Source of the DNA: Rhodospirillaceae bacterium
Lineage (GTDB): Bacteria > Pseudomonadota > Alphaproteobacteria > Azospirillales > Azospirillaceae
Direction: 5' to 3'
NCBI GenBank assembly: GCA_029267445.1
Contig: JAJUIU010000043.1
Location: forward strand, 1-34,577
Length of the DNA stretch: 34,577 nucleotides
Position numbers and translations under genes: made by a program. Of this stretch, positions 8,283-15,708 are shown one piece after another; positions within the stretch are counted from its first letter, which is position 1; each line of letters starts with the position of its first letter. Below the pieces are notes generated by a model, which saw only the letters and a list, made by a program, of their open reading frames with translations, did not search any database and had not been told where the DNA came from.

Positions 8283-8973
8283 GTCGGCGCGCGACGGCAT
8301 CCTGGGCATCCTGCGCGGCGCCGCGAGGGATCGCGACGAGGCGGCGGCCCGCGCCGCCGTGGCGGAACGGGTGAAGGGGCATCCCCGCAACCTCGTGCCC
8401 GCGCGGGGCCAGGACGCGGGTGCGAAGGCCGTGGACCGTTTCATCCAGATGGCCACGGCCAGTGCGGCCACTGTGGAGGTGGTGCCGAACGGTGCGCGGG
8501 TGCCGCACGCCGTCGCGGACTACCTGTCCGCCCACAACCTGCCCAGCCGGGTGCGGGTGGGACCGGACGCGGACCTTTCGGCCCTGCCCTGGGACCGCCG
8601 ACCGACGCTCGAGGTGCTGTATGGCCCCGCCGCACCGGACGACCTGGTCAGTGTCACGCCCGCCCTGGCGGCGGTGGCGGAGACGGGCACGCTGATGACC
8701 CGGTCCGGCCCCGGGCACCCGACCACGCTGAACTTCCTGCCGAACACGCACATCGTGGTGCTGCCGGTGGAGCGCGTGGTGGGCAGCTACGAGGACGCGT
8801 GGGACATGCTGCGCGCCGGCTTCACCGAGGCGGCGGAGTTCCCCCGCACGGTCAACTTCATCACCGGCCCCTCGCGCACGGCCGACATCGAACAGACCCC
8901 GCAGCTCCACGCCCACGGGCCGGGGCGGCTGCACATCCTGCTGGTCGGCGACGCGACCGCGCCGCAGGGGTGA
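8275..8973 (+). CDS. lutC: Lactate utilization protein C (LUD domain)
   Basis: Predicted 232 aa single LUD-domain protein (YkgG/LutC type), third subunit of the lactate oxidation system. Diagnostic stretches are AAVAETGTLMTRSG and LNFLPNTHIVVLPVERVVGSYEDAW, then FPRTVNFITGPSRTADIE. The open frame extends back to 8107 but the ATG at 8275, overlapping the lutB stop, gives the expected start and coupling. The next gene (Smr domain) begins 14 nt after its stop, so the operon probably reads on into it. Confidence 0.93.
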   Translation: MAESARDGILGILRGAARDRDEAAARAAVAERVKGHPRNLVPARGQDAGAKAVDRFIQMATASAATVEVVPNGARVPHAVADYLSAHNLPSRVRVGPDADLSALPWDRRPTLEVLYGPAAPDDLVSVTPALAAVAETGTLMTRSGPGHPTTLNFLPNTHIVVLPVERVVGSYEDAWDMLRAGFTEAAEFPRTVNFITGPSRTADIEQTPQLHAHGPGRLHILLVGDATAPQG

Positions 8974-8986
8974 GCGGGCCGCCGCC

Positions 8987-9580
8987 ATGACCCGCAGGCG
9001 TGCGCCCACGGCGGCGGAGCTGGAGCTGTGGCGCACGGTGGTGCGGGACGCCCGGCCGCTGTACCGGACCAAGCGCGGCAAGGCGCAGGCGGAGGCACCG
9101 CTCCCACCCCTGCCGTCCAAGCCGCCGGAGCCGCCCGCGCAGGCCATCCGGCCGCCACCGGCCACGCCGGCGCCGCCGCCCGAGCTGCCCGTGCGGTCGC
9201 GCCACGCCGTCTCGATCGATCTGGCCCCTACCGCGCTGGGGACGCGCGGCGGCATCGACAAGCGCACGGACGAGAAGGTGCGCAAAGGGCGGCTGCCCGT
9301 CGACGGGCGGATCGACCTGCACGGCATGACCCAGTCGGAGGCGCACGACGCGCTGCTGGCCGCCGTGCGGCGGGGGCACGACCGGGGGCACCGGCTGATC
9401 CTGGTGATCACGGGGAAAGGAGGCTTGACGGAGGGGCGCGGCATCCTTAGAAGCGCCGTCCCGCGTTGGCTCAACGAGGCTCCATTCCGCACCCTCGTCC
9501 TGGCGGTCCACCAGGCCCAGCCGCAGCATGGCGGTGCCGGCGCGTTCTATGTCTTCCTCAGACGGAGGCGGGAGCCATGA
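8987..9580 (+). CDS. Smr-domain protein (MutS2 C-terminal-like)
   Basis: Predicted 197 aa. Res 1-75 are basic and proline-rich, then a Smr domain: DLHGMTQSEAHDALLAAV (from res 110), LILVITGKGG and a terminal GAGAFYVFLRRRR. The DLHG and TGKGG motifs mark Smr domains, which in MutS2 and related stand-alone proteins bind or nick DNA or cleave RNA. Stand-alone Smr genes are usual in alphaproteobacteria, but their role is poorly known. It begins 14 nt after lutC and overlaps the next gene by 4 nt (ATGA), pointing to co-expression with the Hsp70-family gene. Confidence 0.92.
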   Translation: MTRRRAPTAAELELWRTVVRDARPLYRTKRGKAQAEAPLPPLPSKPPEPPAQAIRPPPATPAPPPELPVRSRHAVSIDLAPTALGTRGGIDKRTDEKVRKGRLPVDGRIDLHGMTQSEAHDALLAAVRRGHDRGHRLILVITGKGGLTEGRGILRSAVPRWLNEAPFRTLVLAVHQAQPQHGGAGAFYVFLRRRREP

Positions 9581-10824
9581 CCGCGTGCGGACTCGATTTC
9601 GGGACGTCCAACACAACCTTAGGCACAATTCACGGCAACGGCGTCGCGCTGGCGGCGCTGGAGGGAGGCGACACCACCCTGCCCAGCGCCGTTTTCTTCG
9701 ACTTCGAGGAACAGCGGCCGGTCTTCGGGCGGGCGGCCATGGCGGCCTATGTCACGGGTGCGGAGGGGCGGCTGATGCGGTCGCTGAAATCCGTGCTGGG
9801 CACCCCCCTGATCGACGAGGACACGCTGCTCCAGTCCCGCCGGATCGGCTTCCGGCAGGTGATCGGCCTGTTCGTCAATCACGCCAAGACGGTGGCGGAG
9901 GCGGCGCTGGGCCGGGAGCTGACCCATGTGGTGCACGGCCGCCCGGTGCATTTCGTCGATGGCGATCCGGAGGCCGACGCCCGCGCGGAGAACGCGCTGC
10001 GCTGGATCGCCCAGGACGCCGGGTTCAAGGAGATCAGCTTCCAGTACGAGCCCATCGCGGCCGCCCTGCATTACGAGATGCAGACCGTGCGGGAGGAGGT
10101 GGCCCTGATCGCCGACATCGGCGGCGGCACCTCCGACTTCAGCATCGTCCGCATCGGGCCGGAGCGGGCGGGCCGGGCGGACCGGGCGGCGGACATCCTG
10201 GCGAATGACGGGGTGCGCATCGGCGGCACGGACTTCGACCGGCTGCTCAGCCTTGAGGCGGTGATGCCGCATCTGGGCTTCAAGGCGCCGCTGCATGGCA
10301 ATCTGATCACGCCGAACGGCTGGTACCACGACCTCGCCACCTGGGCGAAGATCAACTTCCTCTACACGCCCGCCACCCTGGCGGAGGTGCGGCGGGTGAA
10401 GGCCCGGGCCGTGCGGCCCCGCCTGCTGGAACGGCTGGAGACGGTGCTGACCCGCCATCTCGGCCATACGCTAGCCATGCGGGTGGAGGCGGCGAAGATC
10501 GCCCTGTCGGCCGAGCGCGCCCACGACATCGACCTGTCGCCGGTGGAGCCGGGCCTTGACGCGCCCGCCACGCGGGGTCGGCTGGCCGAGGCCATCGCGG
10601 AGCCCGTGGACCGGCTCGCCGCCATGGTGCGGAGCTGCCTGTCCCAGGCGGGACTGGCGGCCACCCAGGTGGACGCCGTGTTCCTCACCGGCGGCTCAAC
10701 CCTGCTGCCGGCCGTGCGGACCGCCATCACAGGCGAGGTGCCGACGGCCAAGGTGGTGGAAGGCGACAAGTTCGGCGCCGTCGGCCTGGGCCTGACGCTG
10801 GAAGCCGCGCGGCGGTATGGGTGA
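9577..10824 (+). CDS. Hsp70-family ATPase (YegD-like, no peptide-binding domain)
   Basis: Predicted 415 aa. Contains the actin-fold ATPase signatures of Hsp70: phosphate 1 GLDFGTSNTTLG (res 5-16), connect motif YEPIAAALHYE, phosphate 2 IADIGGGTSDFSIV and adenosine motif FLTGGSTLLPAVR. Length stops where the nucleotide-binding domain ends, so the substrate-binding domain and lid of DnaK are missing, as in E. coli YegD. The frame opens at 9466, but ATG 9577 overlaps the upstream TGA and is preceded by GGAGGCGGGAG. Followed 9 nt later by an XRE regulator. Partner proteins are unknown; a chaperone acting on the products of its own operon is only a guess. Confidence 0.9.
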   Translation: MTACGLDFGTSNTTLGTIHGNGVALAALEGGDTTLPSAVFFDFEEQRPVFGRAAMAAYVTGAEGRLMRSLKSVLGTPLIDEDTLLQSRRIGFRQVIGLFVNHAKTVAEAALGRELTHVVHGRPVHFVDGDPEADARAENALRWIAQDAGFKEISFQYEPIAAALHYEMQTVREEVALIADIGGGTSDFSIVRIGPERAGRADRAADILANDGVRIGGTDFDRLLSLEAVMPHLGFKAPLHGNLITPNGWYHDLATWAKINFLYTPATLAEVRRVKARAVRPRLLERLETVLTRHLGHTLAMRVEAAKIALSAERAHDIDLSPVEPGLDAPATRGRLAEAIAEPVDRLAAMVRSCLSQAGLAATQVDAVFLTGGSTLLPAVRTAITGEVPTAKVVEGDKFGAVGLGLTLEAARRYG

Positions 10825-10833
10825 GGTGGCCCC

Positions 10834-11220
10834 ATGACCCCCTTCGGTGAGCGGGTGCGGCGGATGCGTGAGGCGCGGGGGATCGCGCTGAAGGACATGG
10901 CGCGCGAGCTGCAGATCTCGTCCGCTTATCTGTCGGCCCTGGAGCATGGGCACAAGGGGCTGCCCTCGCCGATCCTGGTGCAGCAGATCTGCGCCTATTT
11001 CGGCATCATCTGGGACGAGGCGGAGGAGCTGGAGAAGCTCGTGCGCCTGTCCGACCCGCGGGTCACGGTGGAGACGGGCGGGCTGACGCCCAAACATACC
11101 TTGGCGGCCAACCTGCTGGCGCGCCGCATTGGCGCGCTGTCGCAGGACGAACTGGACCGGCTGATCGCCCTGCTGGACACTCCGGCCCGCCGCGACGCGT
11201 GCGAGGACGGAACCGGTTAA
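10834..11220 (+). CDS. XRE-family transcriptional regulator
   Basis: Predicted 128 aa. The N-terminal 65 residues form a Cro/cI helix-turn-helix: FGERVRRMREARGIALKDMA then LQISSAYLSALEHGHKGLPS, with recognition helix SAYLSALEHG. The rest (res 66-128) is a helical tail with no known sensor domain. It starts 9 nt after the Hsp70-family gene, closing the run lutABC-smr-hsp70-xre, so it may report on or control that group. Targets unknown. Confidence 0.88.
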   Translation: MTPFGERVRRMREARGIALKDMARELQISSAYLSALEHGHKGLPSPILVQQICAYFGIIWDEAEELEKLVRLSDPRVTVETGGLTPKHTLAANLLARRIGALSQDELDRLIALLDTPARRDACEDGTG

Positions 11221-11265
11221 GACATTTTTCAGTCATTGGATGTATGGCTCGGCAACAAACCGGTT
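11211..11265. promoter_or_regulatory. Paired AACCGGTT palindromes before a histidine kinase gene
   Basis: The 8-bp palindrome AACCGGTT occurs at 11211-11218 (overlapping the xre stop codon) and at 11258-11265, 47 bp apart, in a short AT-richer gap before the kinase start. Two identical sites about 4.5 helical turns apart could bind a looping dimeric regulator, possibly the adjacent XRE protein. Confidence 0.3.
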
Positions 11266-11290
11266 CAGCCGCGGAAAGATCAGTCCAACG

Positions 11291-12487
11291 ATGCGCCCCA
11301 CAGACGCCCTGGAGCGGGACCAAGCGGCCGAAAACCCCGACGGATCCGGGGAGGACCAGGATCCCGGCGGGGCGGACACCCTCGCCGAGGCCGTCTTCCA
11401 GGCGGCGGTCGCGAACGCGGTCGAGGCCATCGTCCTGACCGGGACCGACGGGCGCATCCGCTTCGCCAACGCGGCGGTCTTCGCCGTCTTCGGCTACTCG
11501 CCGGAGGAGCTGGTCGGTCGCGACATCGGCCTGCTCATGGACGCGGGCGAGGGAGCCGCGCACGGGGCCCATATCGCCCGCTACCTTGCGGGCGGACAGG
11601 CGCGGATCATCGGGATCGGGCGCGGCCTGCGGGCCCGCCGCAAGGACGGCACCCCCGTCGACATCCACCTGTCCATCACCGAGGTGAAGGCTGTGGGGGA
11701 GCATCTGTTCGTCGGCGTCATGCGCGACGTCACGGTCGAGCGGGAGACGGCCCGCAGGCTGGAGGAGGCGCGCGCCGCCGCCGAGGTGGCGAACCGTGCC
11801 AAGGCGCAGTTCCTGGCCAACATGAGCCATGAACTCCGCACGCCCCTCAACGCCATCATCGGGTTCGCCGAGATGATCGAGGGGGAGATGGTCGGCCCCC
11901 TCGGAACCGACGCATATCGGGATTATGCCGGCCTCATCCACGAGGCGGGCGACCGCCTTCTGGCCGCGATGAACGACATCCTCGACATGGCCCAGATCGA
12001 GACGGGCGGACTGCAGCCCGTGCGCGAGCCCGCGGACCTGGGCGAACTGGTCGGCGCCTGCGTCCGTCTGGTGCAGGACAAAGCCGCCGGCGCCTCCCTG
12101 ACGCTCGACCTGCGGCTGGAGGGGCCGCTGCCCCACGTCTCCCTCGACCGGCGTCTGATGCGCCAAGCGCTGCTGAAACTCCTGTCCAACGCCATCAAGT
12201 TCACGCCCGCCGGTGGCCGCGTCTCCGTCTCGGCGCAATGTGGCGACGGGCATGTCCACATCGAGGTCAGCGACACCGGGATCGGCATCGCGCCCGACCA
12301 GATCGAGGCGGTGCAGAAACCGTTCGCGCAGGCGGACGCGGCTTTGGGCCGCCGCTTCGAGGGCGTGGGTCTAGGGCTGCCGCTCGCCCGATCGCTGGTC
12401 GAGCTCCACGGCGGCCGGCTGATGCTGGAAAGCAGCCCCGGGGTCGGAACGCGGGCCGTCGTGTCCCTGCCGCTGGCGGCGGAATAG
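11291..12487 (+). CDS. Soluble PAS sensor histidine kinase
   Basis: Predicted 398 aa, no membrane segment. One PAS domain (res ~33-150: ANAVEAIVLTGTDGRIRFANAAVFAVFGYSPEELVGR), a short coiled coil, HisKA with FLANMSHELRTPLNAIIGF (H180) and a HATPase domain with LLKLLSNAIKFTPAGG, DTGIGIAP and GVGLGLPLARSLVELHGG. All catalytic boxes are intact, so it should autophosphorylate. No response regulator lies beside it, making it an orphan kinase. ATG 11240 in the same frame is an alternative start; 11291 is preferred because of GGAAAG upstream and the lack of any ribosome site before 11240. Its signal is unknown; the PAS domain shows no obvious cofactor residues. Confidence 0.9.
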   Translation: MRPTDALERDQAAENPDGSGEDQDPGGADTLAEAVFQAAVANAVEAIVLTGTDGRIRFANAAVFAVFGYSPEELVGRDIGLLMDAGEGAAHGAHIARYLAGGQARIIGIGRGLRARRKDGTPVDIHLSITEVKAVGEHLFVGVMRDVTVERETARRLEEARAAAEVANRAKAQFLANMSHELRTPLNAIIGFAEMIEGEMVGPLGTDAYRDYAGLIHEAGDRLLAAMNDILDMAQIETGGLQPVREPADLGELVGACVRLVQDKAAGASLTLDLRLEGPLPHVSLDRRLMRQALLKLLSNAIKFTPAGGRVSVSAQCGDGHVHIEVSDTGIGIAPDQIEAVQKPFAQADAALGRRFEGVGLGLPLARSLVELHGGRLMLESSPGVGTRAVVSLPLAAE

Positions 12488-12530
12488 GCGGCGAGGTACC
12501 AGGCGGATTCCCCTCGCCCTGCCTCGCCAT

Positions 12531-12550
12531 CATTCCATATGATGCGAATG
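12531..12550. promoter_or_regulatory. Candidate operator upstream of fur
   Basis: CATTC (12531-12535) and GAATG (12546-12550) form an inverted repeat in the only AT-rich patch of the fur upstream region, 30 nt before the ATG. Position suits autoregulation by Fur; it is not a close match to the classical Fur box. Confidence 0.35.
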
Positions 12551-12579
12551 TACCGCCGTCGTCCGATGGAGCCGACATC

Positions 12580-13038
12580 ATGCCGTCGCGTCTCGAACAG
12601 CTCTGCGTCCAGAAGGGCCTGAAGATGACCGAACAGCGCCGCGTCATCAGCCGCGTGCTGTCGGATTCCACCGACCATCCGGATGTGGAGCAGGTCTACC
12701 GCCGGGCGATCGAGATCGATCCCAACATCTCCATCGCCACCGTCTACCGCACGATGCGCCTGTTCGAAGAGGCGAACGTGATCGAGCGTCTGGATTTCGG
12801 TGACGGTCGGGCGCGTTACGAGGAGAACCGGGACGAACACCACCACCACCTGATCGACGTGCAGACGGGCGAGGTGGTGGAGTTCGTCAACGAGGACCTG
12901 GAGCGGATCAAGGAGAAGATCGCCGACGAGCTCGGTTACGAGCTGATCGGCCATCGCCTCGAGCTCTATGGCGTGCGCAAGGGCCGCGCCCGCCCGGCCG
13001 GCACGCTGCCGAAGATCGAAATCCCGCGGACCAAGTGA
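12580..13038 (+). CDS. fur: Fur-family metalloregulator (Fur/Mur type)
   Basis: Predicted 152 aa. Winged helix with HPDVEQVYRRA (H33) and recognition helix SIATVYRTMRLFEE, then the dimerisation/metal domain with HHHH (res 87-90), D93, EFVNED (E101) and GHRLELYG (H125). The only cysteine is C9, so the CxxC structural zinc sites of gamma-proteobacterial Fur are absent, as in alphaproteobacterial Fur/Mur. It lacks the HxH heme features of Irr. Expected to repress iron or manganese uptake genes when metal is plentiful. The frame is open far upstream (12238) inside the kinase gene; ATG 12580 gives the family start MxxRLEQLC. The next small gene starts 7 nt after its stop. Confidence 0.92.
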   Translation: MPSRLEQLCVQKGLKMTEQRRVISRVLSDSTDHPDVEQVYRRAIEIDPNISIATVYRTMRLFEEANVIERLDFGDGRARYEENRDEHHHHLIDVQTGEVVEFVNEDLERIKEKIADELGYELIGHRLELYGVRKGRARPAGTLPKIEIPRTK

Positions 13039-13045
13039 GGCGGCC

Positions 13046-13252
13046 ATGGCCTGCCGTGACACCGACACGCCGGGGGACTGCTGCCGTCCGGCCGTGCAGC
13101 GCGCCTTCCGCGAGATGCGGGAGAAGGGGCAGCCCGAGCGCTACTGCCTGGAGGCGGCGCTGACCGTCTATCGCTGGCACCATCCGGAAACCCCGGAGAC
13201 GACGGCGGCCGGGATCGTGCGCGGCTGGGTCGGCGACGCCACCCTGCACTGA
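13046..13252 (+). CDS. Small conserved protein downstream of fur
   Basis: Predicted 68 aa. Starts at ATG 13046 with GAGG 6 nt upstream, 7 nt after fur, so almost certainly co-transcribed. Contains AVQRAFREMREKGQPERYCLEAALTVYRWHHPE, likely two helices, and three cysteines (C3, C12, C13) near the N-terminus. Related small proteins are familiar from Azospirillum-like genomes, but I know of no function. Role in metal response is only suggested by the neighbour. Confidence 0.65.
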   Translation: MACRDTDTPGDCCRPAVQRAFREMREKGQPERYCLEAALTVYRWHHPETPETTAAGIVRGWVGDATLH

Positions 13253-13284
13253 GCCAAGCGTCACGCCCCGCGCCACGTCATGCG

Positions 13285-15492
13285 TCAGGCAACCGCGGCC
13301 CGCATGTCCCGCGCCAGGTTGCCTTCCCCTCCGCCGGTGTAGTCCGCCATCCGGCGTCCGGCGCTGTCGGCCGCACCCGGCAGCTCCGCCGCCAGGGCGG
13401 CGACGGCGTGCCAGTCGGGCCCGTCGCCACCGTTCGCGACGGCGGCATGGATCGCGCCCGACAGGTCGGCCAGCCGGCACAGGCCGAAGTTCCCGGCCGT
13501 CCCGCGCATCTGATGGGCACCCTGCACCACCATGGCGACGTCGCGGGCCGCGACCCCGGCGGCGATGTGGGCGCCGGCATCCTCCAGCGCCTCGCGCGAC
13601 AGGCGCACCAGCTCGGACAGTTCGCCCGGCGGCAGCGTCAGGGCGAGGCTGTGCAGCGGGGCGGGATCGAACTCGTCGAGGCCGAAGCGCTGGCCGGCCT
13701 GCCGCACCCGCAGCGCGTCGGCGCCAAGTCCCGCCAGTGCCGCCGCCAGATCCTCCGGCCGGATCGGCTTGCGCAGCCACCCGTTCAGGCCGGCGGCGCG
13801 GGCGGCGGCGGGTTCGGGCGCATCCAGGCCGGCGGTCGTCGCCAGCACCGGCACCTGCGCCCGGACGGGGTCGGCAAGGGCGCGGATGCGGCGCGTGGCC
13901 TCCAGCCCGTCGATGCCGGGCATACGGAGGTCCATCAGCACCAGATCGTAAGAACCTGCCGACACGGCCGCGACGGCCGCCTCGCCCCCGTCCACCTCCG
14001 CCACCGCGTGGCCGGAACGCTGGAGGAAGGCGGCCAGCACCTTGCGGTTGGCCGCCACGTCGTCCACCACCAGGACCGACAGGGGGTGCTGATCCCCCGC
14101 CCGGGCGGGCTCGGTCGCCTGTGCCGGCGTCTGGTCGCTGGCGAGGTCTACGGGAACCGTGAACCAGAAGTCGCTGCCCTCGCCGGGGCTGGAGCGGAAG
14201 CTCAACTCCCCGCCCATCGCCTGGATCAAGCCGCGGGAGATCGACAGTCCGAGGCCGGACCCGCCGAACCGGCGGGCCACCGACGCGTCGGCCTGCGCGA
14301 AGGCCTTGAACAGCTTCCGCCGCGCCTCCTCGGAAATGCCGATGCCGGTATCCGACACCATGGCGCCCAGCCGCAGCCGACCGTCCGGCATGGGCTCCAC
14401 CCCGACCCGCACCCGCACGCTGCCGCTGTCGGTGAACTTCAGCGCGTTGGCCAGCAGATTGGTCAGCACCTGCCGCAGCCGCATGGCGTCCCCGACAAGG
14501 CGGTGCGGCAGGTTGGGATCGACCTCCACCACCAGGGTCAGTCCTTTCTCCTCCGCCCGCCCGCGCATCAGGCGGACCACGCCGTCCAGGACGGCCCGCG
14601 GCTCGAACGGAGCCTGCTCGATCTGCAGCCGGCCGACCTCCAGCTTGGTCATGTCCAGCACGTCGTCCAGCAGGGTCAGCAGCGCCTCCCCGGACTCGTG
14701 CACCGTGCGGACATGGTCGAGCTGGCGGGGTGACAGCCGGCTGTCCAGCAACAGGCGGGTCAGCCCCATGATGCCGGTCATCGGCGTGCGGATCTCGTGG
14801 CTGAGCATCGCGAGATAGCCGCCCTTGGCGGCGTCCGCCGCCTCCGCCGACGCCTTCGCCTCGAACAGCTCCGCCTGGAGCTCCAGGCTCTCGCGCAGTT
14901 CCCGCGAATAGCCCATGCCGTGGCGGACGACGAAGGTCATCAGCGCCACGAGCGTGACGCCGAGCGTCAGCAGCATCGGATCGCTGGAGGTCAGGACCAG
15001 CGCCTGGATCAGGATGACGGGCGGGACCATCTGCAGCATCAGCACCTTCGGCAGTGCCGCACTGGTGTTGCTGCGGCTGGCGATGGTCACCGCCAGCAGC
15101 ATCATCAGGAAAAGCCGCCCCTGGTCGTCGCCGAAGGGCCAGCAGAAGACGGCGATGCTGGACCAGCTGACGGCGCTGGCGAAGCGGGCGAGCGCCAGCC
15201 GGCGGACCAGCGGCGCCGGGTCCTCGGCCGTCAGCGTCGCTTCAGCCACACGGGCGTAGGCGACGTGTGCTGCGCCCAGCACCACCACAAGCTGCCCGAA
15301 CCACAGTCCGACCGACCACCAGGGCGCCCAGAACAGCGTCACCACGCCGTTCAGGATCGCGGCCAGGATTACCCAGACGTATTCCAGCCGGTGCGAGCGG
15401 CAGAACAGCTGCACCAGGCCGAGTTGCACCAGCACCGCGCGCGGCAGGGCGGCGGATCGGCTGCGCAACAGGGTGGGGAAATCCGTCTGCAC
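13285..15492 (-). CDS. RpfC-like hybrid histidine kinase with receiver and HPt domains
   Basis: Predicted 735 aa from GTG 15492. The first 195 residues are a membrane domain with about five hydrophobic segments. Then HisKA with YLAMLSHEIRTPMTGIMGL (H232), HATPase (TNLLANALKFTDSG, DTGIGI, GSGLGLSISRGL), a receiver domain from res ~471 (VVDD with D477/D478, phospho-acceptor D521 in LMDLRMPGIDGL, K575 in LRKP) and an HPt domain with VVQGAHQMRGTAGNFG (H660). All four phosphotransfer residues are present, so it can run a full internal His-Asp-His relay and pass phosphate to an external regulator. Architecture matches RpfC. The neighbouring c-di-GMP protein upstream on the same strand is a plausible functional partner. 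The AT-rich 216-nt leader holds its likely promoter. Confidence 0.92.
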   Translation of the reverse strand: MQTDFPTLLRSRSAALPRAVLVQLGLVQLFCRSHRLEYVWVILAAILNGVVTLFWAPWWSVGLWFGQLVVVLGAAHVAYARVAEATLTAEDPAPLVRRLALARFASAVSWSSIAVFCWPFGDDQGRLFLMMLLAVTIASRSNTSAALPKVLMLQMVPPVILIQALVLTSSDPMLLTLGVTLVALMTFVVRHGMGYSRELRESLELQAELFEAKASAEAADAAKGGYLAMLSHEIRTPMTGIMGLTRLLLDSRLSPRQLDHVRTVHESGEALLTLLDDVLDMTKLEVGRLQIEQAPFEPRAVLDGVVRLMRGRAEEKGLTLVVEVDPNLPHRLVGDAMRLRQVLTNLLANALKFTDSGSVRVRVGVEPMPDGRLRLGAMVSDTGIGISEEARRKLFKAFAQADASVARRFGGSGLGLSISRGLIQAMGGELSFRSSPGEGSDFWFTVPVDLASDQTPAQATEPARAGDQHPLSVLVVDDVAANRKVLAAFLQRSGHAVAEVDGGEAAVAAVSAGSYDLVLMDLRMPGIDGLEATRRIRALADPVRAQVPVLATTAGLDAPEPAAARAAGLNGWLRKPIRPEDLAAALAGLGADALRVRQAGQRFGLDEFDPAPLHSLALTLPPGELSELVRLSREALEDAGAHIAAGVAARDVAMVVQGAHQMRGTAGNFGLCRLADLSGAIHAAVANGGDGPDWHAVAALAAELPGAADSAGRRMADYTGGGEGNLARDMRAAVA

Positions 15493-15610
15493 GAGTTCGG
15501 AACCGTGATCGCTTACGAGCGGGCGGATGCGAGCTGGCCCATGAGGGCGGGAAATGTATCGGCTGGAAAGATTTTGTCTACCCCGAAAGAAGGAATATTA
15601 CCACGCCCAG

Positions 15611-15638
15611 GTATTTCCATGAGCCATTCATGGTAAAT
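15611..15638. promoter_or_regulatory. Inverted repeat in AT-rich leader of the hybrid kinase gene
   Basis: CCATGA (15617-15622) and TCATGG (15628-15633) flank a 5-nt loop, and the pairing continues outwards (ATTT with AAAT) with one bulge. It lies about 120 nt before the GTG of the kinase gene, in the most AT-rich patch of the window (roughly 15560-15680). Operator or leader hairpin; also a possible 3' end for the upstream gene on the minus strand. Confidence 0.4.
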
Positions 15639-15708
15639 TCGATAAAATTGCAGATATTTTCTTTCGCATGTCAGGGAATGCAGGCGCCGGACATCCGTCG
15701 ACTTCCGC

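Noticed and set aside
6576-8471. 631-codon open frame opposite lutB
   Set aside because: Low-complexity translation and full overlap with a well-identified gene.
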